From Euprymna scolopes (Eukaryota; Mollusca; Cephalopoda; Sepiida; Sepiolidae): a DNA stretch of 34,667 bases. The translations under genes and the position numbers were made by a program. Location of the stretch: contig CM044505.1 in the NCBI GenBank assembly GCA_024364805.1, positions 104,392,960-104,427,626 of the forward strand. The letters run 5' to 3'. The notes under the pieces were generated by a model. The model saw only the letters and a program-made list of their open reading frames with translations. It was not told where the DNA came from and made no database searches. Shown here in pieces: positions 10,555 to 22,999 of the stretch; position 1 is the stretch's first letter, and the number at the start of each line of letters is the position of its first letter.

Positions 10555-13190
10555 ACCTTTTTTGTTAAATTTTCACCTCAAACAAGCCACAGTGCAACTT
10601 TAAGTATGGATTACTATCGAGGACATAAGTTGCAAGGGTATTATGAAGGGAGATGAGTAGCAAGATGTCTGTTCACATTACACTTGAACTTTTGTATGTC
10701 AGTACAGTTGGGAAAGCAGAATCCGGAAGAGAGTTCCAAAGTCTAGCAGTTCTGGGGAAGAAACTATTGGAGTAGAAGGCCTTCTTACACCTAAGGCTAT
10801 CTACTGTGAAGGGGTGGGATTTAGCTGCTTGTCGGATTTGTCGAGAGTATCCACGTCGAGAGGGTGCAAGTGCTTGTAATTCGTCAGAGCATTCACCATT
10901 AAAGTACTTGTAGAACAGGCGCAGGGATGCAACATTTCGTGGATGGGACAGAGGTTGAAGTCTAAATGACAGTTCAGGACCTATCAGGTTGTCGACTCTC
11001 TTTTGAACCCTTTCCAGGAGTGAGAGACAAGTAGCAGATGCACCAGCCAAAATGTGACAACAATACTCCATACATTGGCGAATGGTGATTTTGTAGAGGT
11101 ATAGGATACTTTCAGGCGTAAGTAGTTTTCTAGCACGGTAGAGAGAGCCCACTTGGCAATGCTCTCAATGTATATATTCCAGTTCATGTTCCCTGTAAAC
11201 GTAAGGCCGAATAGTTTAAAGGAAGTACTTTCGGGTAATGTCATCTTGGTCATTGCTATTGGTGGTAGAGAATGTTTCTTGTAACTATTGAAGGAAACGC
11301 ACTTAGTCTTGACAACATTGAATGTTACTATCTATTTTTGTCCCCATTCAACTACAGATTTAAGGTCATCATCTAGTGTTTCTGCCATTTTCCTATATAT
11401 GTGTTCATTTGTTTTCCCCTCGTGCCTGTTATAGAGAGTGGTGTCATCAGCAAATATACCCATCTATGAAACAATTTTATCAGGGAGGTTATTTACGAAT
11501 ATCTGGAATAATAAAAATCAGTGGATAGGCTCCTGAGGTACTCCCGCATTTATATCATATTGTTTAGATGTACGACCGTTGTGGACAACTTGGATGTTTT
11601 CTCTTACTTAAGAAGAATTTAATTACATTATGTATTCTTCGAGTGATACCATATGATTTAATTTTCCTTAGAAGACAATCGTACCATACCCTGTCAAAAG
11701 CCTTAAATATATCCAGAGCTACCGCTCTACCCTCCTCTGTTTTGCCTAGTAAACGGTATATACGTTCAGAGATTACAGTTAGGATATCAGCTGTGGAACG
11801 GGCTTGTTTAAATCCATATTGTTTGTCAGTCAGGAGTTAAGCAGCTGTAAGGTGATGGACTAGAGCTCGATTAATTAAGAACTCAAGTATTTTGGCGAAA
11901 AGCAGGAAAAGGCTAATGGGATGATAATTTAATGGGTCAGTTTTTTTCGCAAGAATTCTTGTAAACTGGTACCACAGAAGCGGTTTTGTAGCAGTAGGGG
12001 AAAGCAAGATTCGTTAAGGCATTTGTTGAAAAGTTTGGAAAGAACTGAAGCTACCTCAGCGGAGCATTTTTTTAATAGCACAGCCAGGCTGATATCGGAT
12101 CTACACGTTTTTTCGGTGTCTAGGTGTTTATATCATGCACCTGAGAAGGGGTGATTTTCAGATCTTCTAGTGTGACGTCTGTCCGCAAAGGAAAGTCAGG
12201 GAGGGAGTGGTGTGCCGGGTCCAATCTGAAGTTTGAGGAAAACCGACTCTCTAGTAGGTTAGCCTTCTCGGTTGCCGTGCAAGCAACCTCATGATTGTTT
12301 GATAGTGGAGGAATTGTTGACTGTCTATTATTTACTACAATGTTGTAGATTTTCCAAAAAATCACGGGTTACTAATTTCTGTGCTTCGGTGCGTTTTCGG
12401 TGGTTTCAGTCGCTATTTCTCTCTTACAATTACTTCTAGCTTATATGTACTTCTGTCTGTTTGAACTGGATTTATGTCGGTTGAATCTGCGGTACGCACG
12501 CTGCCTTTGAGCAATGGCAGCTGCACAAGTAGAAGTAAACCATTGGGGAGAGTGGGGCTTGCTATAGAATTTCCGTGTGGGAGCATGTGCTTCAATTGCA
12601 GTTTTGAACCATTCAGTTGTCTCATTTGCTGGAAGAGAAGAGATATTTCCCCATGGGGCATCTCTGATGAGATCAGTGATGGCTTCCCAGTCAGCCTTTT
12701 TGTAATACCTCATTGTTTTGAGCAGTGGGTCTTCAGTTTTGGGTCGAGAATTTAGGGCAATTTCTACCATTATCACAGTATGATCAGCATTTCCGAGTGT
12801 GTTATGGGCATTCGTTTTAGAATCATCGGGAACTGTCGTCAGAAATATATCTAGAAGTGAGGCATGTTGATCTTGCTGGTCTGGGAAACGTGTCGGAAAT
12901 GTAACTGTCTGTGATAGGGAATGGTATATAGAGAAGTTATGTTGTGCTACTAGCTACGTTTGTGTAATTAGAGAATTCAAGCCAATTACTGTGATAGACA
13001 TTGAAGGGTTGAGGGTGAGCGGTAGAGAAAATGCAAGTATCAAGTTGCTGGTCGTCTGATTCTAGTTTTGTTTCTCTGGTCAGAGGGAGGGTGTTACGAA
13101 TATAGACTCCAAGCCCGTGCATATGTTAGTCTGAGTCCTTACGGCAGAGTGGAGGCATGTTAAAATGGTTAGCTAGCTAAAAATACTAGT
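10555..13190 (-). mobile_element. CR1/Jockey-group LINE, copy 3
   Basis: The minus strand carries an APE-type endonuclease remnant (MHGLGVYIRNTLPLTRETKL at 13122 downwards, then FNVYHSNW). A linker follows (frames at 12776-12413), then RT with AGVPQ near 11540 and the FADD catalytic block at 11443-11454. The best-kept part is 11253-10673, with CMEYCCHILAGAS, RLQPLSHPRNVASL and FFPRTARLWNSLPDSAF, the typical C-terminus. A short 3' UTR ends near 10555. Frameshifts separate these blocks. The endonuclease is internally shortened, because the segment before FNVYHSNW is missing relative to copy 4. The nuclease class is read directly; the clade name is an inference from wording. Confidence 0.85.
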
Positions 13191-16100
13191 TGATACTTAA
13201 TCTCCATATAATGTTTTAGAAATGTCATTTTAGTAACTTGATAGAATAGATGTACGTCTAATTAGACGAATTGAATCATATAACAATGGCTAAGAGAATG
13301 AGATTAAAAGGTAGTTCAACGGTTGGCATACGTATATCTTAAAACTGAGCCAGCTGAAGCCTTGTAAAGTACTTACTGGCGTTGACAGTATCGTGCGTTA
13401 ACATTTTGTGAATTCGTATGTAATTTTAAGGCTGCACAAATGAATAGGCAACGTTGCCTTATTGAGAAACTTATATTTTACTAGTTCGAACGGGGTCTTA
13501 ACGATGACAACTAAACCTAAATTATTTTCTGTAGACAAAACGAAGTAACAGTGCAGTGTCTCAAAACATTTCGCTCAATTTGAAAGATCCTCATAGACCA
13601 TATGCTTGGATTCTGAGCCTGTGAGTTAGCTGTAGCTCGTGACAAGAACTCGGAGTGACAACTGAGCTCACAGTTGCGATTCGTCACGTTAACAATTCGA
13701 TAAAAGTCACGGAGCTGTTCAATTACGCAGTTTAATCATACTGAATATCGTAACACTACGCAAACACTTCAGTCATTTGTGATAGCTTTACAATAAAACG
13801 AACAGGATTTAACGAGGTATCATACAATTAAACCTCAATGCAAATAAACAGTTTCGATTGCTTGTAATTTTATGATCGTTTATGATTCAAATACTAAAAT
13901 TAGAATTAACTTTTCTCACATATTGCGACAACAAACAAATTATATGCGTTCTCTACGCGCAAATATTCAATAGTTTTCGAAACACATTTCTGAACTCATA
14001 TAAACATATCACGCCTAATTTTTACATAAAATTTAGAGTGTACATGATTGTTTCAATGAAATATATCGGAGATTATTGAATCGCCTATGAGTGTGGAGTG
14101 ATTTTAGAGATCGAAGTCATTAATAAGAGGCCTTGCACTGCATGTCTAAACACTTAACCCGTGTTACATGTGTCGGACCATTGTTCCAGCAATGGGAAAG
14201 ACAAGAGAAAAAATGTCTATTAAAATGTCTGCAATACGAAATAGTCAAACGAATTATAGTGAAACTATCATATTTCTGGCTTTTTAATTTAGAAATCTAC
14301 AATAGTACATTTAATGTTATACAACAAACAGGTTTCAGAGTTCTTGATTACCGCCATGCATTTCTTGTTTAACAACCTTATCCATATACATGAGTTGGAC
14401 GATCATTGAAGAGTTATTTATTAACAAATATGCGTAAATAAATATAAAAAAAATATGCGAAATGTTATTAATGTGACGAATGCAAAGAAAATCATCTCAA
14501 ACAAGTATTTTGTGCTGTTTAGCCGGGAAAGAAGGGGAGAAAAGAATGAATTTTATTAACACTTTGTTGCAAATGACGAACATATTACCTTTTACAGTTT
14601 ACTGACCTACCAATAAGAAAATTCGCTGTCTAAATATTTTTTTATTATTTTAAGAAATATTTTTTTTTCAGGAATCATGGGTGTTTTATTTGTTTCGTGC
14701 GAAAGGTTAATATTTTTATTATTATTAGCGATTGTGATTTTGCTTGCTAAATTGTCCACAGTTCGATTTTTAAAATTATTTAAGCTTTCATTGAAATCAT
14801 TGTTATTTTATTTGTTCGATTGTTTGCGACCGTTTAACTTCAAACTTTTTTAACAGACTTGCGATTGAACTTATTGTAGGCCTATGTTTTTGCTTTTAGT
14901 ATTTATGTAACTTTTCAATTAGATAACGACGAAATCAACATTTCCAATTAAATATGTATGCAATAACCTAATGAGATGCTACGCTGCTGCGCATTCTAGA
15001 TAACTATTAGTAAAGCTCTAAAATCAATTTTGAAGGCTATAACAGTTTTCAACTTATCAAATTAAAAACCAATTAGTCAATTTATAACAACTGCACTATT
15101 CATTTAAAGTAACAGACCGTTTTGTATGTGTATGTTGGCATTTCGAAGTATTATTAAATATGTTTGAATAATTCTGCTATATGCGATGTATGTTTATATT
15201 TGTATGGCATTATGAATGCTGTAAACTATGCGTACGATAAGGTTTTAATTTCATATTCGCACCGATAACTTAATGAATCTCTTTCAGCCATAGTCTTAAT
15301 ATGTGGACCAATCCCAACGCATGCAATACATGCTCATTATGTGCTAAATTACTTTTTTCTTTTCTTGTTTTATATAAATATATTTTATTTGGGAAAGCCA
15401 TTAAAGCACTTTCTAATCTGTACGATTTTTTTATTTTGCCTTTGTGCGTGTTAAGTTTTCTATTTTCACTTGTACACCCGATCAGAATATATTATTGGTT
15501 TGAAGGTTATCAATGTAAACTCTTCCCCTCCCTAAATCACACGCGAAAATTGATTTGGAAAAATGCCAAACATATGTCCATAGAATCTGTACCAATATTA
15601 TTTCCTTTTTATATATGCAAAAAATCGTTAAGAATAATAAGTCGAAGAATTTCAATAAGAGATCAATAGTAAGAATAATCCGACGCATGTAAAAAATAAA
15701 TCAGAAGTGCCTATTATAATTCGAAGTCAAAGGACGCACCTATCAAGCCTAAAATAATAAATGAATTGGCTTCGTATACCAATTCCATAGTGTAGTGTTG
15801 TACTTTTCAATCTCAACGTTGCGAATCCAAGTTCTGCCTCATTGAACAGTTAACGGTATCACTCGATGTACAAGTAAAGTCACATGAAAATGTAGATTTG
15901 ATCAGCAGCTTTCGATCAGAAGCTGAAACAATATAAACTTACTAACTTTTAAATACTGCACTGGCATAAAAATGAGGAAGACAGAAGTAATCTATTTAAT
16001 AGGATCTTCGTTCTAAATCACTGACCAAAAGAGTGAAGGGCCAAGAAACTTTATTTATTATAACGTTCTCCATTGAACCAATGTTAGTAAATTCCCTCAG

Positions 16101-16440
16101 CCTAAAAATGTTGATTTGAGATAATTTGACTTCTGATAACCTGTCCACAGTTTCCATTTTATGTTATTCTCGACAAACCGAATTTTATACTAGTGGATCT
16201 ACCTACTCAAGATCAAGCACGCAGTCATAGTATCAATGATAGTAAGCAGGAAATATAAGCATTTAGATGTATTTCTCGTTGGTTCATTACGGATGCTAAG
16301 TACTTGAAATAGTGCACTCTTTTAAAGATATTTATTATCTACAGATGATGGGATTCTTCTAAATCGCTATATTGTTATCATCTTTTCTATCCGACAATAC
16401 AAAATGTACACCCAAGAAAATTCGCGAACGTAAGAAATAG
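13191..16440. other. 3.2 kb stretch without recognisable genes
   Basis: No element or conserved protein piece could be named on either strand. The longest frame (15301-15669) encodes a 122-residue hydrophobic, AT-driven sequence without a motif, and I do not call it a gene. This is the longest stretch here that looks like unique, non-repeat DNA. Confidence 0.5.
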
Positions 16441-16519
16441 TTATTCAATCATTTGTATAGTTAAAAAAAGAAACTACCCTTAAATAGTTGTGTATTGTGT
16501 GTTTCGATGAAGCTGTTGA

Positions 16520-16543
16520 CCAATCAATGTTAAAATTGATTGG
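16520..16543. other. Perfect 9 bp stem-loop with CCAAT box
   Basis: CCAATCAAT (16520-16528) and ATTGATTGG (16535-16543) are exact reverse complements around GTTAAA. Each arm contains a CCAAT box, in opposite orientations. Confidence 0.7.
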
Positions 16544-16769
16544 TTCATTACGAGCAGATGCATTGGTGATTAGCTGGTGTATTAAAACACAAACATATGG
16601 AATAATTCCATATTTAGTTTTCAAGATCAGAAGTCCATACATATTTAACAATTCAAAGTTAGAATAAGATGGAACTATTTTAGTAGTGAACTGAAGAGTA
16701 TCGAGGTTAAATGCGCAATATTTCGCACGAGAACCACAACAGAAACAACAACAATTAGAAAAGAAGAAA

Positions 16770-16790
16770 AACAACAACAGCAACAACAGC

Positions 16791-16847
<57 letters not shown>
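16770..16847. repeat. (CAA)n then (AAT)n microsatellite
   Basis: On the minus strand this forms an (ATT)n tail directly after the 3' end of the LINE at 16850-20140. It probably began as that element's terminal repeat. Confidence 0.9.
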
Positions 16848-18196
16848 TCTGATTTCGTTTATGAAAGTCTCTCTGGAAAGGGATGGGATACATTTCCAGA
16901 GGATTTCCCTTAATCCCGGCTTCAAATCAGGAGCTTCAAAGATCAAGGGTTTTCCTAAGGATATTTGTGGTACCTATAATTGCAGAGGTTTGAAGACCGC
17001 CTAAAACATCGGGGATTTGTAGTTTTTTCAATTGACCTTCCAGACGACTTGATACTATTTCTAGTGTACCAACTACGACCGGGATTATTTGTGTTTTAAT
17101 CCCGTGTATACGCCTTATCTCCGGACGATTATGTTGCAATTGCTTGGTCGTTATGACACTTTTGTCCCACTATACTTTTACCTTGCAATCCTCACTTGTT
17201 CTCACTTCATGAGTCACATCCTCAAACCATTTTCCAGCACACTTCACCTCAACCCTCTTACACACCTCTCAATATATCCGGAGTCGCATGCGATCGTGTC
17301 TTTGCGGTACTCTCTCTGGGCCAGTTCACTACACCTTGTTGCAAGGTGCGCAATTGACTCTGAGGTCTTACCACAAATCCGGCATTCTGCAGCAAATTCC
17401 TCTCTTAGAACCACTTTTTTGAACAACTGTGTTGCTGCACAAACAAAAGCTTCAGTACTCTTAGCCAGATACCCAGCTCTAAGCCATTGCCATGATCTTT
17501 CGTCAGCCACATCTGCTATATCCTGGAAGAACCTTCCGTGCATTTTCTTCCTAGCCAGTTCCTCTGCCCTTTCTCTATCCATACGTTTCACATAATCAGC
17601 CTTGGTCTCACATACCTCCACTTCATTGGCCACAATCTTAAGCATCCACTCCTCACTTCTAACTACATGCTCCTTCAACGACATCTCCTCGGTTCTAACA
17701 CAATCTTTTACACTTTTCAATCCTCTCCCACCATCTTTCCTCTTTTGATACAGCCTCTGAATTTCAGAATGTGAAATATCTTAAACATTGCTAAAACTTT
17801 TCTTGTTTTGATATCCATGGCATGCAAATCATTGTCAGACCATTCTAAAATTCCTGCACTGTATCTCAAAACACTGACTGTCCATGCATTTACTGCTTTC
17901 ATTAGGTTTCCTCCATACAGTTTCGACTTTGCAATTAGTTTCACTCTTCTAAGATACTCCTTCCTGACTTTCTCCTTCATTTCTCTGTTCATGATGCCTC
18001 CAACACTCCCAAATACTTATATCCTGTATCTTCTATTTCTTTCGTGATTTCTCCATTTTGCATCACTATTCCATTCGAATGAACCTTTATTTCTATTTTC
18101 ATCACCAGCACCGCACATTTACTAATCCCAAACTCCATCCCAATGTCTGCTGAGTATGTCCCCACAAGTTCTACCAGTCTCTCCATTTCCTTTTAA

Positions 18197-18257
18197 TTCT
18201 ACCGAATATTTTCAAATCATCCATTTCATTTCTACCGAATATTTTCAAATCATCCAT
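18197..18257 (-). repeat. Tandem duplication of the RT catalytic box
   Basis: A 28 bp block beginning TTCTACCGAATATT is repeated exactly at 18197-18224 and 18230-18257, period 33. Because 33 is a multiple of three, the frame is kept. The encoded segment reads [20 protein letters not shown], duplicating most of the catalytic box of the REL LINE. Confidence 0.9.
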
Positions 18258-20040
18258 AAACAGTAGATGGTTGAGACGTCTGTCACCAAATCCAAATTTA
18301 TACCCCAATTTTTCTCTCTTCAAGAGGATGCTCAGTGGTATCATTATCATTACAAAAAGAAGTGGCGATAACGAATCTCCTTGAAATATCCCACGTTTAA
18401 TACCAACCTGTCTCATATCCTCTCTGTTTGCTGTCAGCACCGTTTTCCATTGAGCCATACTTGTTTCCAAAAGCCCTACCACATTCTCAGCAACTTTCAC
18501 CATCAATAGTGTTTCACGTATCCATAAATGAGGAACCATGTCATAAGCCTTTCTGTAATCGATCCATACTACACTTAGATTCATCTTCGTCTTCGCATCC
18601 TGCATTATTGCTTTATCAATTAGTAGTTGCTCTTTAGTACCTCTCGAACCTTTCCGGCACTCCTTTTGTTCGTCAGGAAAAACACCATTACTCTCTAGAT
18701 GTTGAAAATTTTCTCCGTAAATATTCCAGTCAACAATTTCCACATCAATGACAGACATGTAATTGGTCTATAATTATTGGCATCTGTTCCTTTTGCAGGA
18801 TCTTTCCTAATCAGTGTTGTTCTTCCCTTCACAAGCCAATCAGGGACATCTTCCGACTCTACAACCTTTGCAGAGCAGCAGCTATAGGTGGATAAAGGCA
18901 TGGAAACTGTTTAAACCAGAAGCCCATCACTCCATCTGGACCAGGTGCCTTCCAGTTTGTCATCCTTCGTATGCCAGCCTTAACGTCATCGATGGTTATC
19001 TCAACGTTCTTCATCTGCTGCATTTCTGATAGCCTTTCTCTGACCTCTCCCAACCAGCTAGCCTTCTTATTATATCGCCCTATCGACAGACCAAATCCCA
19101 CTCCAGAACTTCCTTGCATCTTTTGCACTTGGAGTGTTGTTATTTCCCGCCTGTTTACTACCATTTAATTCTTTATACAGCTGAGACTGATTGTTCCGGA
19201 AAAGGTTGTTCTGCCGAAATGCAACACATTTTCCAACAAAGTTCCTAATTTTTATACCACCAGTGTGGCCCTTCTCTTTCATCATTGCTAGAACGTTCAT
19301 CGTTCCTTTTTCCAGCAGTCTATACCTCCTTTCAAGCTCGTCCTTCGTTTTCTGTCCTAGTTTAACTCCTTTTCTTATTTCTTCGATTCTACCAATGTCT
19401 TTCCGCCACCGTTTAATACTTTTTTCAAGCCGCCTCTGCCAGTGTGGCCTTCTATCCTTCATTTCTCCCTTTTTCTTCTGTAATAAGCCAAGACGATTCG
19501 CAATAACGTATGACGCTGCATACAGAAGTCTGTTAAGTTCCGTAATCGATATGTTCTTCCTTGATGTTGTGAATTACTCCTTGAATTATTTTTACCTCGT
19601 TTTTCACCTTGCGCCTATCACTACTCTTCATACTTGGAATCTCTATGATATCGTCTCTAAGAAGAACCTCTCTTAACTTCTGAAGTACTTCTTTTTCTAC
19701 AGAAGTCAAAGTTCGAAATTCATCACCACTTCTCCATATATCTGCTCCTTTCACTGGCTCCATTGTCTCATCTGCCTTAGATCCTTCAAACTCTTTCTCA
19801 TTACTTCCCCTAATCATAGGATTCCATACCTCCTCAGTTGTCCGCCTCCCATCATCGCTTACAATTCCCTTCTGCACTTCCACTCTCTCAGTTCTTTCAT
19901 CAGAGCTAGTTTCATCAATTTTACTTTCGTTATTCATTTCATTCCAAACCATCCATTCAATCTCTTCTCTTGCAATCACTGAAAGTAAGTTGTTTTTTTT
20001 AATTTGTTTTAACTGGGATACCAAACTCGCGACACTTCTA

Positions 20041-20072
20041 GCTTCTCCTCCTCCTCCTCCTCCTCCTCCTCT
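20041..20072. repeat. (TCC)n microsatellite
   Basis: It encodes a glycine run on the minus strand near the 5' side of the REL LINE. Confidence 0.9.
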
Positions 20073-20159
20073 CGATTTCCATTCTTCCTTCAGTTTTATC
20101 GAGACATTATCTCTAGGAGGGTTCCCCACCAAGGTCAAAGATCCCCTCCCGACCCTTTT

Positions 20160-20424
20160 CCTCCATCACCACCACTATTCCCATTACCACCACCAACAAC
20201 AATAGAAATAAAAGCTACAATGATAATGGCAACACTAATATCGGTAGCAATAATATTAACAGCAAAAACAACAATAGCAATGACAGCAACAAACAACACC
20301 TACCATTACAGCTACAGTAATAATAAAAACATACCACCACTACTACCACCACCACCACTACTACTACTAGTAATAATATTAGTGATAATAGTAATAACCA
20401 AGAAAGTAAATTTTGTTTTTTTTA

Positions 20425-20459
<35 letters not shown>

Positions 20460-20562
20460 GGACAACAATGACAATAATAATGATAATGATAATAATAAAA
20501 ATAATAAAAATAAAAATAATAATAAGTAGTAGAAGAAAAATGACAATAATAATAATAATAAT
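20160..20562. repeat. Cluster of trinucleotide microsatellites
   Basis: ACC/ACA units, then ACT, then long AAT tracts (20425-20459 and on to about 20562) follow one another, with hardly any unique sequence between. No gene is present. Confidence 0.85.
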
Positions 20563-20577
20563 TTCAGTTACTTTTTT

Positions 20578-21079
20578 TAACTCCTCTGCCGATGTTGCTT
20601 TTGGCAAGAAAAATGTACACAAAAACAGAAACATAAAACATCCAAACATGTGAAAGATAATGCCTCGTTAAACCGTGAATTCAAATTTTAAATTATAATT
20701 CAGTAAAAACGCTTCTTCCCCCACCCCCTGCTAATTTTTAACACTCCGCCGCTGATGTTGCTGACGACCGGGAAAATGTACACAAAAACAGTTCGGTTAG
20801 AAACTCTTACTTGTTTCGTTTGCTATTTTTTAAACTCCGCCGCTGATGTCGCTTTTGGCCGGAAAAAATGTACACAAAGACCGAAACATAAAACATCCGA
20901 ACATGTGTAAGACAATTCCTTGTTTAACCATGAATTTCAAGTTCAAATTAAAATTTCGGTTAGAAACGCTTACTTGTTTCGTTTGCTATTTTTTTTTAAA
21001 CTTCTCCGCTGTTTGCGCTTTTGGCCGGAAAAAATGTACACAAAGACAGAAACATAAAACATCCGAACATGTGTAAGAC

Positions 21080-21085
<6 letters not shown>
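20578..21085. repeat. Four-copy ~165 bp tandem array
   Basis: The block GCTTTTGGCCGGAAAAAATG recurs with GTACACAAAGACAGAAACAT and CATCCGAACATGTGTAAGAC after it. Anchor points lie at about 20602, 20765, 20857 and 21023. The spacings are 163, 92 and 166 bp, so the second copy is shortened by about 70 bp. Between blocks the shared sequence GGTTAGAAACGCTTACTTG and TTCGTTTGCTATTTTT recurs. Later copies are most alike. The array ends directly in an (AAT)n tract. It is either a small satellite or promoter-like monomers upstream of the REL LINE. Confidence 0.85.

Positions 21086-21143
<58 letters not shown>
21081..21143. repeat. (AAT)n microsatellite
   Basis: It directly follows the last unit of the 165 bp array. 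Confidence 0.9.
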
Positions 21144-22999
21144 TAAAACTGTAAAGTTGTAAATTAACTACACATCCCAAAATTCTAGTACGGCATGGAC
21201 AGACGTCACGCCAAATAATTGTGAATGGCCAAGGAGGATTGAAAGACCAAGGAGAAAAAACACAAAGCAGACCTCCACTGAGTGAGTGCGGGGAACACTC
21301 AGTCCTTGATGGTGCTTATTGCCACCAAAATTCTAGTGAAGGTCAATGCTCGATACCAGCGAAAAAGCAATGGTAAACGGCTGTTGCAATAATGCAAATT
21401 CATTTGCAAAGGTTATCGAAAAAGGTGGCGAGTATTGGAAACCTGAAAAGACTTGTTGTCGCCCAGATTCCAGGCAATGCCACGGATGTTGGCAAAGAGA
21501 AGCCGCTGATGATAGCTTTTGTGAAAACTCCTAGTGAGTACAAATAATAAATATTTTTCTTGTTCAGTTTTCGGTGTCATAGTTTTACTATTTGGAAATT
21601 CTTTTATTTTTCATTTAATTCTATTCGGAAGGATTCTGTTCGGAAAATATAAATAGTAAAATATAAATATAAGTTCATCCTCTACACCGACGAATATTAT
21701 TTTAAAAAAAACATTTATCTACTTTTAAATATTTGAAGACGCAGAACAAGATTTGTCCACATTCTGATTTCTCGCTAAAACCGTGTAGTTTGTTCCAATT
21801 CATTTTAATTTATTTTTTACTGTAGGCGAAATAGTTAAGCGCCAATTTTTTTATTGTTATTCTATTATTGTTTCTTTGAATTACAAATTATTTAATTATT
21901 ATAACACGAATTGGAAGTTATTTTCAATTTTCCTAGTATGTGGCAAGAAATCTACTAAGGGTAAAATTAATATTTATTTGTAACTGTTGTTTTATGACCC
22001 TTTTTATATAACACTACAATTTCTCTATTTCTTTTTTTGTTGAAGTCTAGTAAAGATATTCAAAGAAATATCTTAAAAAATCAAAATCAGCATTTGAGGT
22101 ATAAGAATATGATAGATGGAATTTTAAAAAAAAACAATTATTGTTTCATAGAATATTTTCTTTGTGCTGTTCTTTATTTGATATTTTTGATATTTCAATT
22201 TATTGCATTTAAACCATTGTTTCTAACAAAGTTTTATTTCTAAGATTAATTTTCCCTTTTCTTTGCAATATACATTCATTTTTGTTAAAAAGTTTTAATA
22301 CTTTGGGAGGGAAATTACCTTCAAATTTCAGAACGAAACACGAAAATTAATATAAGTGCATACTTAATTTTTGTGTGTGTTAAACAAGTTGACACTTAAA
22401 AATACCCTGAAATATTCAGGCGCGAGCTTACTTCGCTTAGCGAAATTGACTCAAAGAAATTGCGCACAACATGGCCATCTACTTACCATCATATTAATTG
22501 CAAGTAGAAAATGCATTGTGGATGTACTTTCGGCAGCGCTACAAGGATCACCGGTTCTACTCTGTCCTCCATAAGCGATTTTTATGAAAAAAAAAGCCGA
22601 AATTGTTGTTTCTTGGACGGGGGGGTGTCTTATTTTAAGTGTAATGTAGAGATATTTTTAGTATATTTATTTTAATTAATTCTTTGCTGCCGTGCTATAG
22701 GAAAATGATATCCGCCTGATAGTCCAAGGCCCCAACCTTTGAATATCCCTTAAGTAAGCTGTCCTATCAGTGGATGCATAATACCAAGGTTGCTGTCTTG
22801 CAAATTACTGAATGGAGTCTGGATTTTCTCTATACCATATTAGCAAGAAAATATTCTTTCAATGATTTACAGAGTTTATTTATTCATTTTCATTTAGTTC
22901 TGTTTTGAACACTTCTACTTATTTCTTTACTAATTCTAAAATTTCAAAACAAGCTCAAAATCAATTTCTCTATAAAAGCATCATTCTAAAGAAAACACT
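21144..22999. other. Unassigned stretch; structured part 21150-21540, then AT-rich
   Basis: The first 400 bp are less AT-rich than the surroundings. They contain a perfect 8 bp stem, ACTGAGTG (21277-21284) with CACTCAGT (21296-21303). A box A-like TGGCCAAGGAGG (21226-21237) is also present. This part could be an unknown SINE or an LTR/UTR piece. From 21541 to 22999 I see only AT-rich sequence with no supported gene. Confidence 0.4.

Larger units (their letters stand above)
16850..20140 (-). mobile_element. REL-endonuclease LINE (R2/R4/NeSL-like group)
   Basis: On the minus strand the order is as follows. An acidic N-terminal region (20138-19533) leads to an RNA-binding/linker region (19462-19070). 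RT motifs follow with WKAPGPDG (near 18931-18954), [32 protein letters not shown] and [11 protein letters not shown] (FMDD at 18249-18260). A thumb segment (17992-17717) and a zinc motif CRIC-x8-H-x4-C (17331-17384) come next. The C-terminal IIPVVVGTLEIVS and NILRKTLDL close it at about 16936. LINEs with this tail carry a restriction-like endonuclease. Here RPEI (for RPDI) runs straight into the IIPVVVG segment, so the nuclease core between them is deleted. Several frameshifts and a stop near 17190 break the frame. It is a nearly full-length but dead copy. The exact clade is not certain. Confidence 0.85.

Noticed and set aside
15301-15669. 122-residue hydrophobic open frame that could be a membrane protein
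   Set aside because: Composition is what AT-rich DNA gives; no motif, no recognised family, and another frame is open on the opposite strand.
17089-20138. Several + strand open frames opposite the REL LINE
   Set aside because: They are antisense shadows of the minus-strand coding blocks and have no motif of their own.
20578-21085. CRISPR-like array
   Set aside because: Units are long, adjacent and include the spacers in the repeat; this is a eukaryotic tandem repeat.
21226-21357. tRNA-type promoter with box A (21226-21237) and box B-like (21347-21357)
   Set aside because: The boxes are about 120 bp apart, too far for a usual tRNA or tRNA-derived SINE, and no cloverleaf can be drawn.
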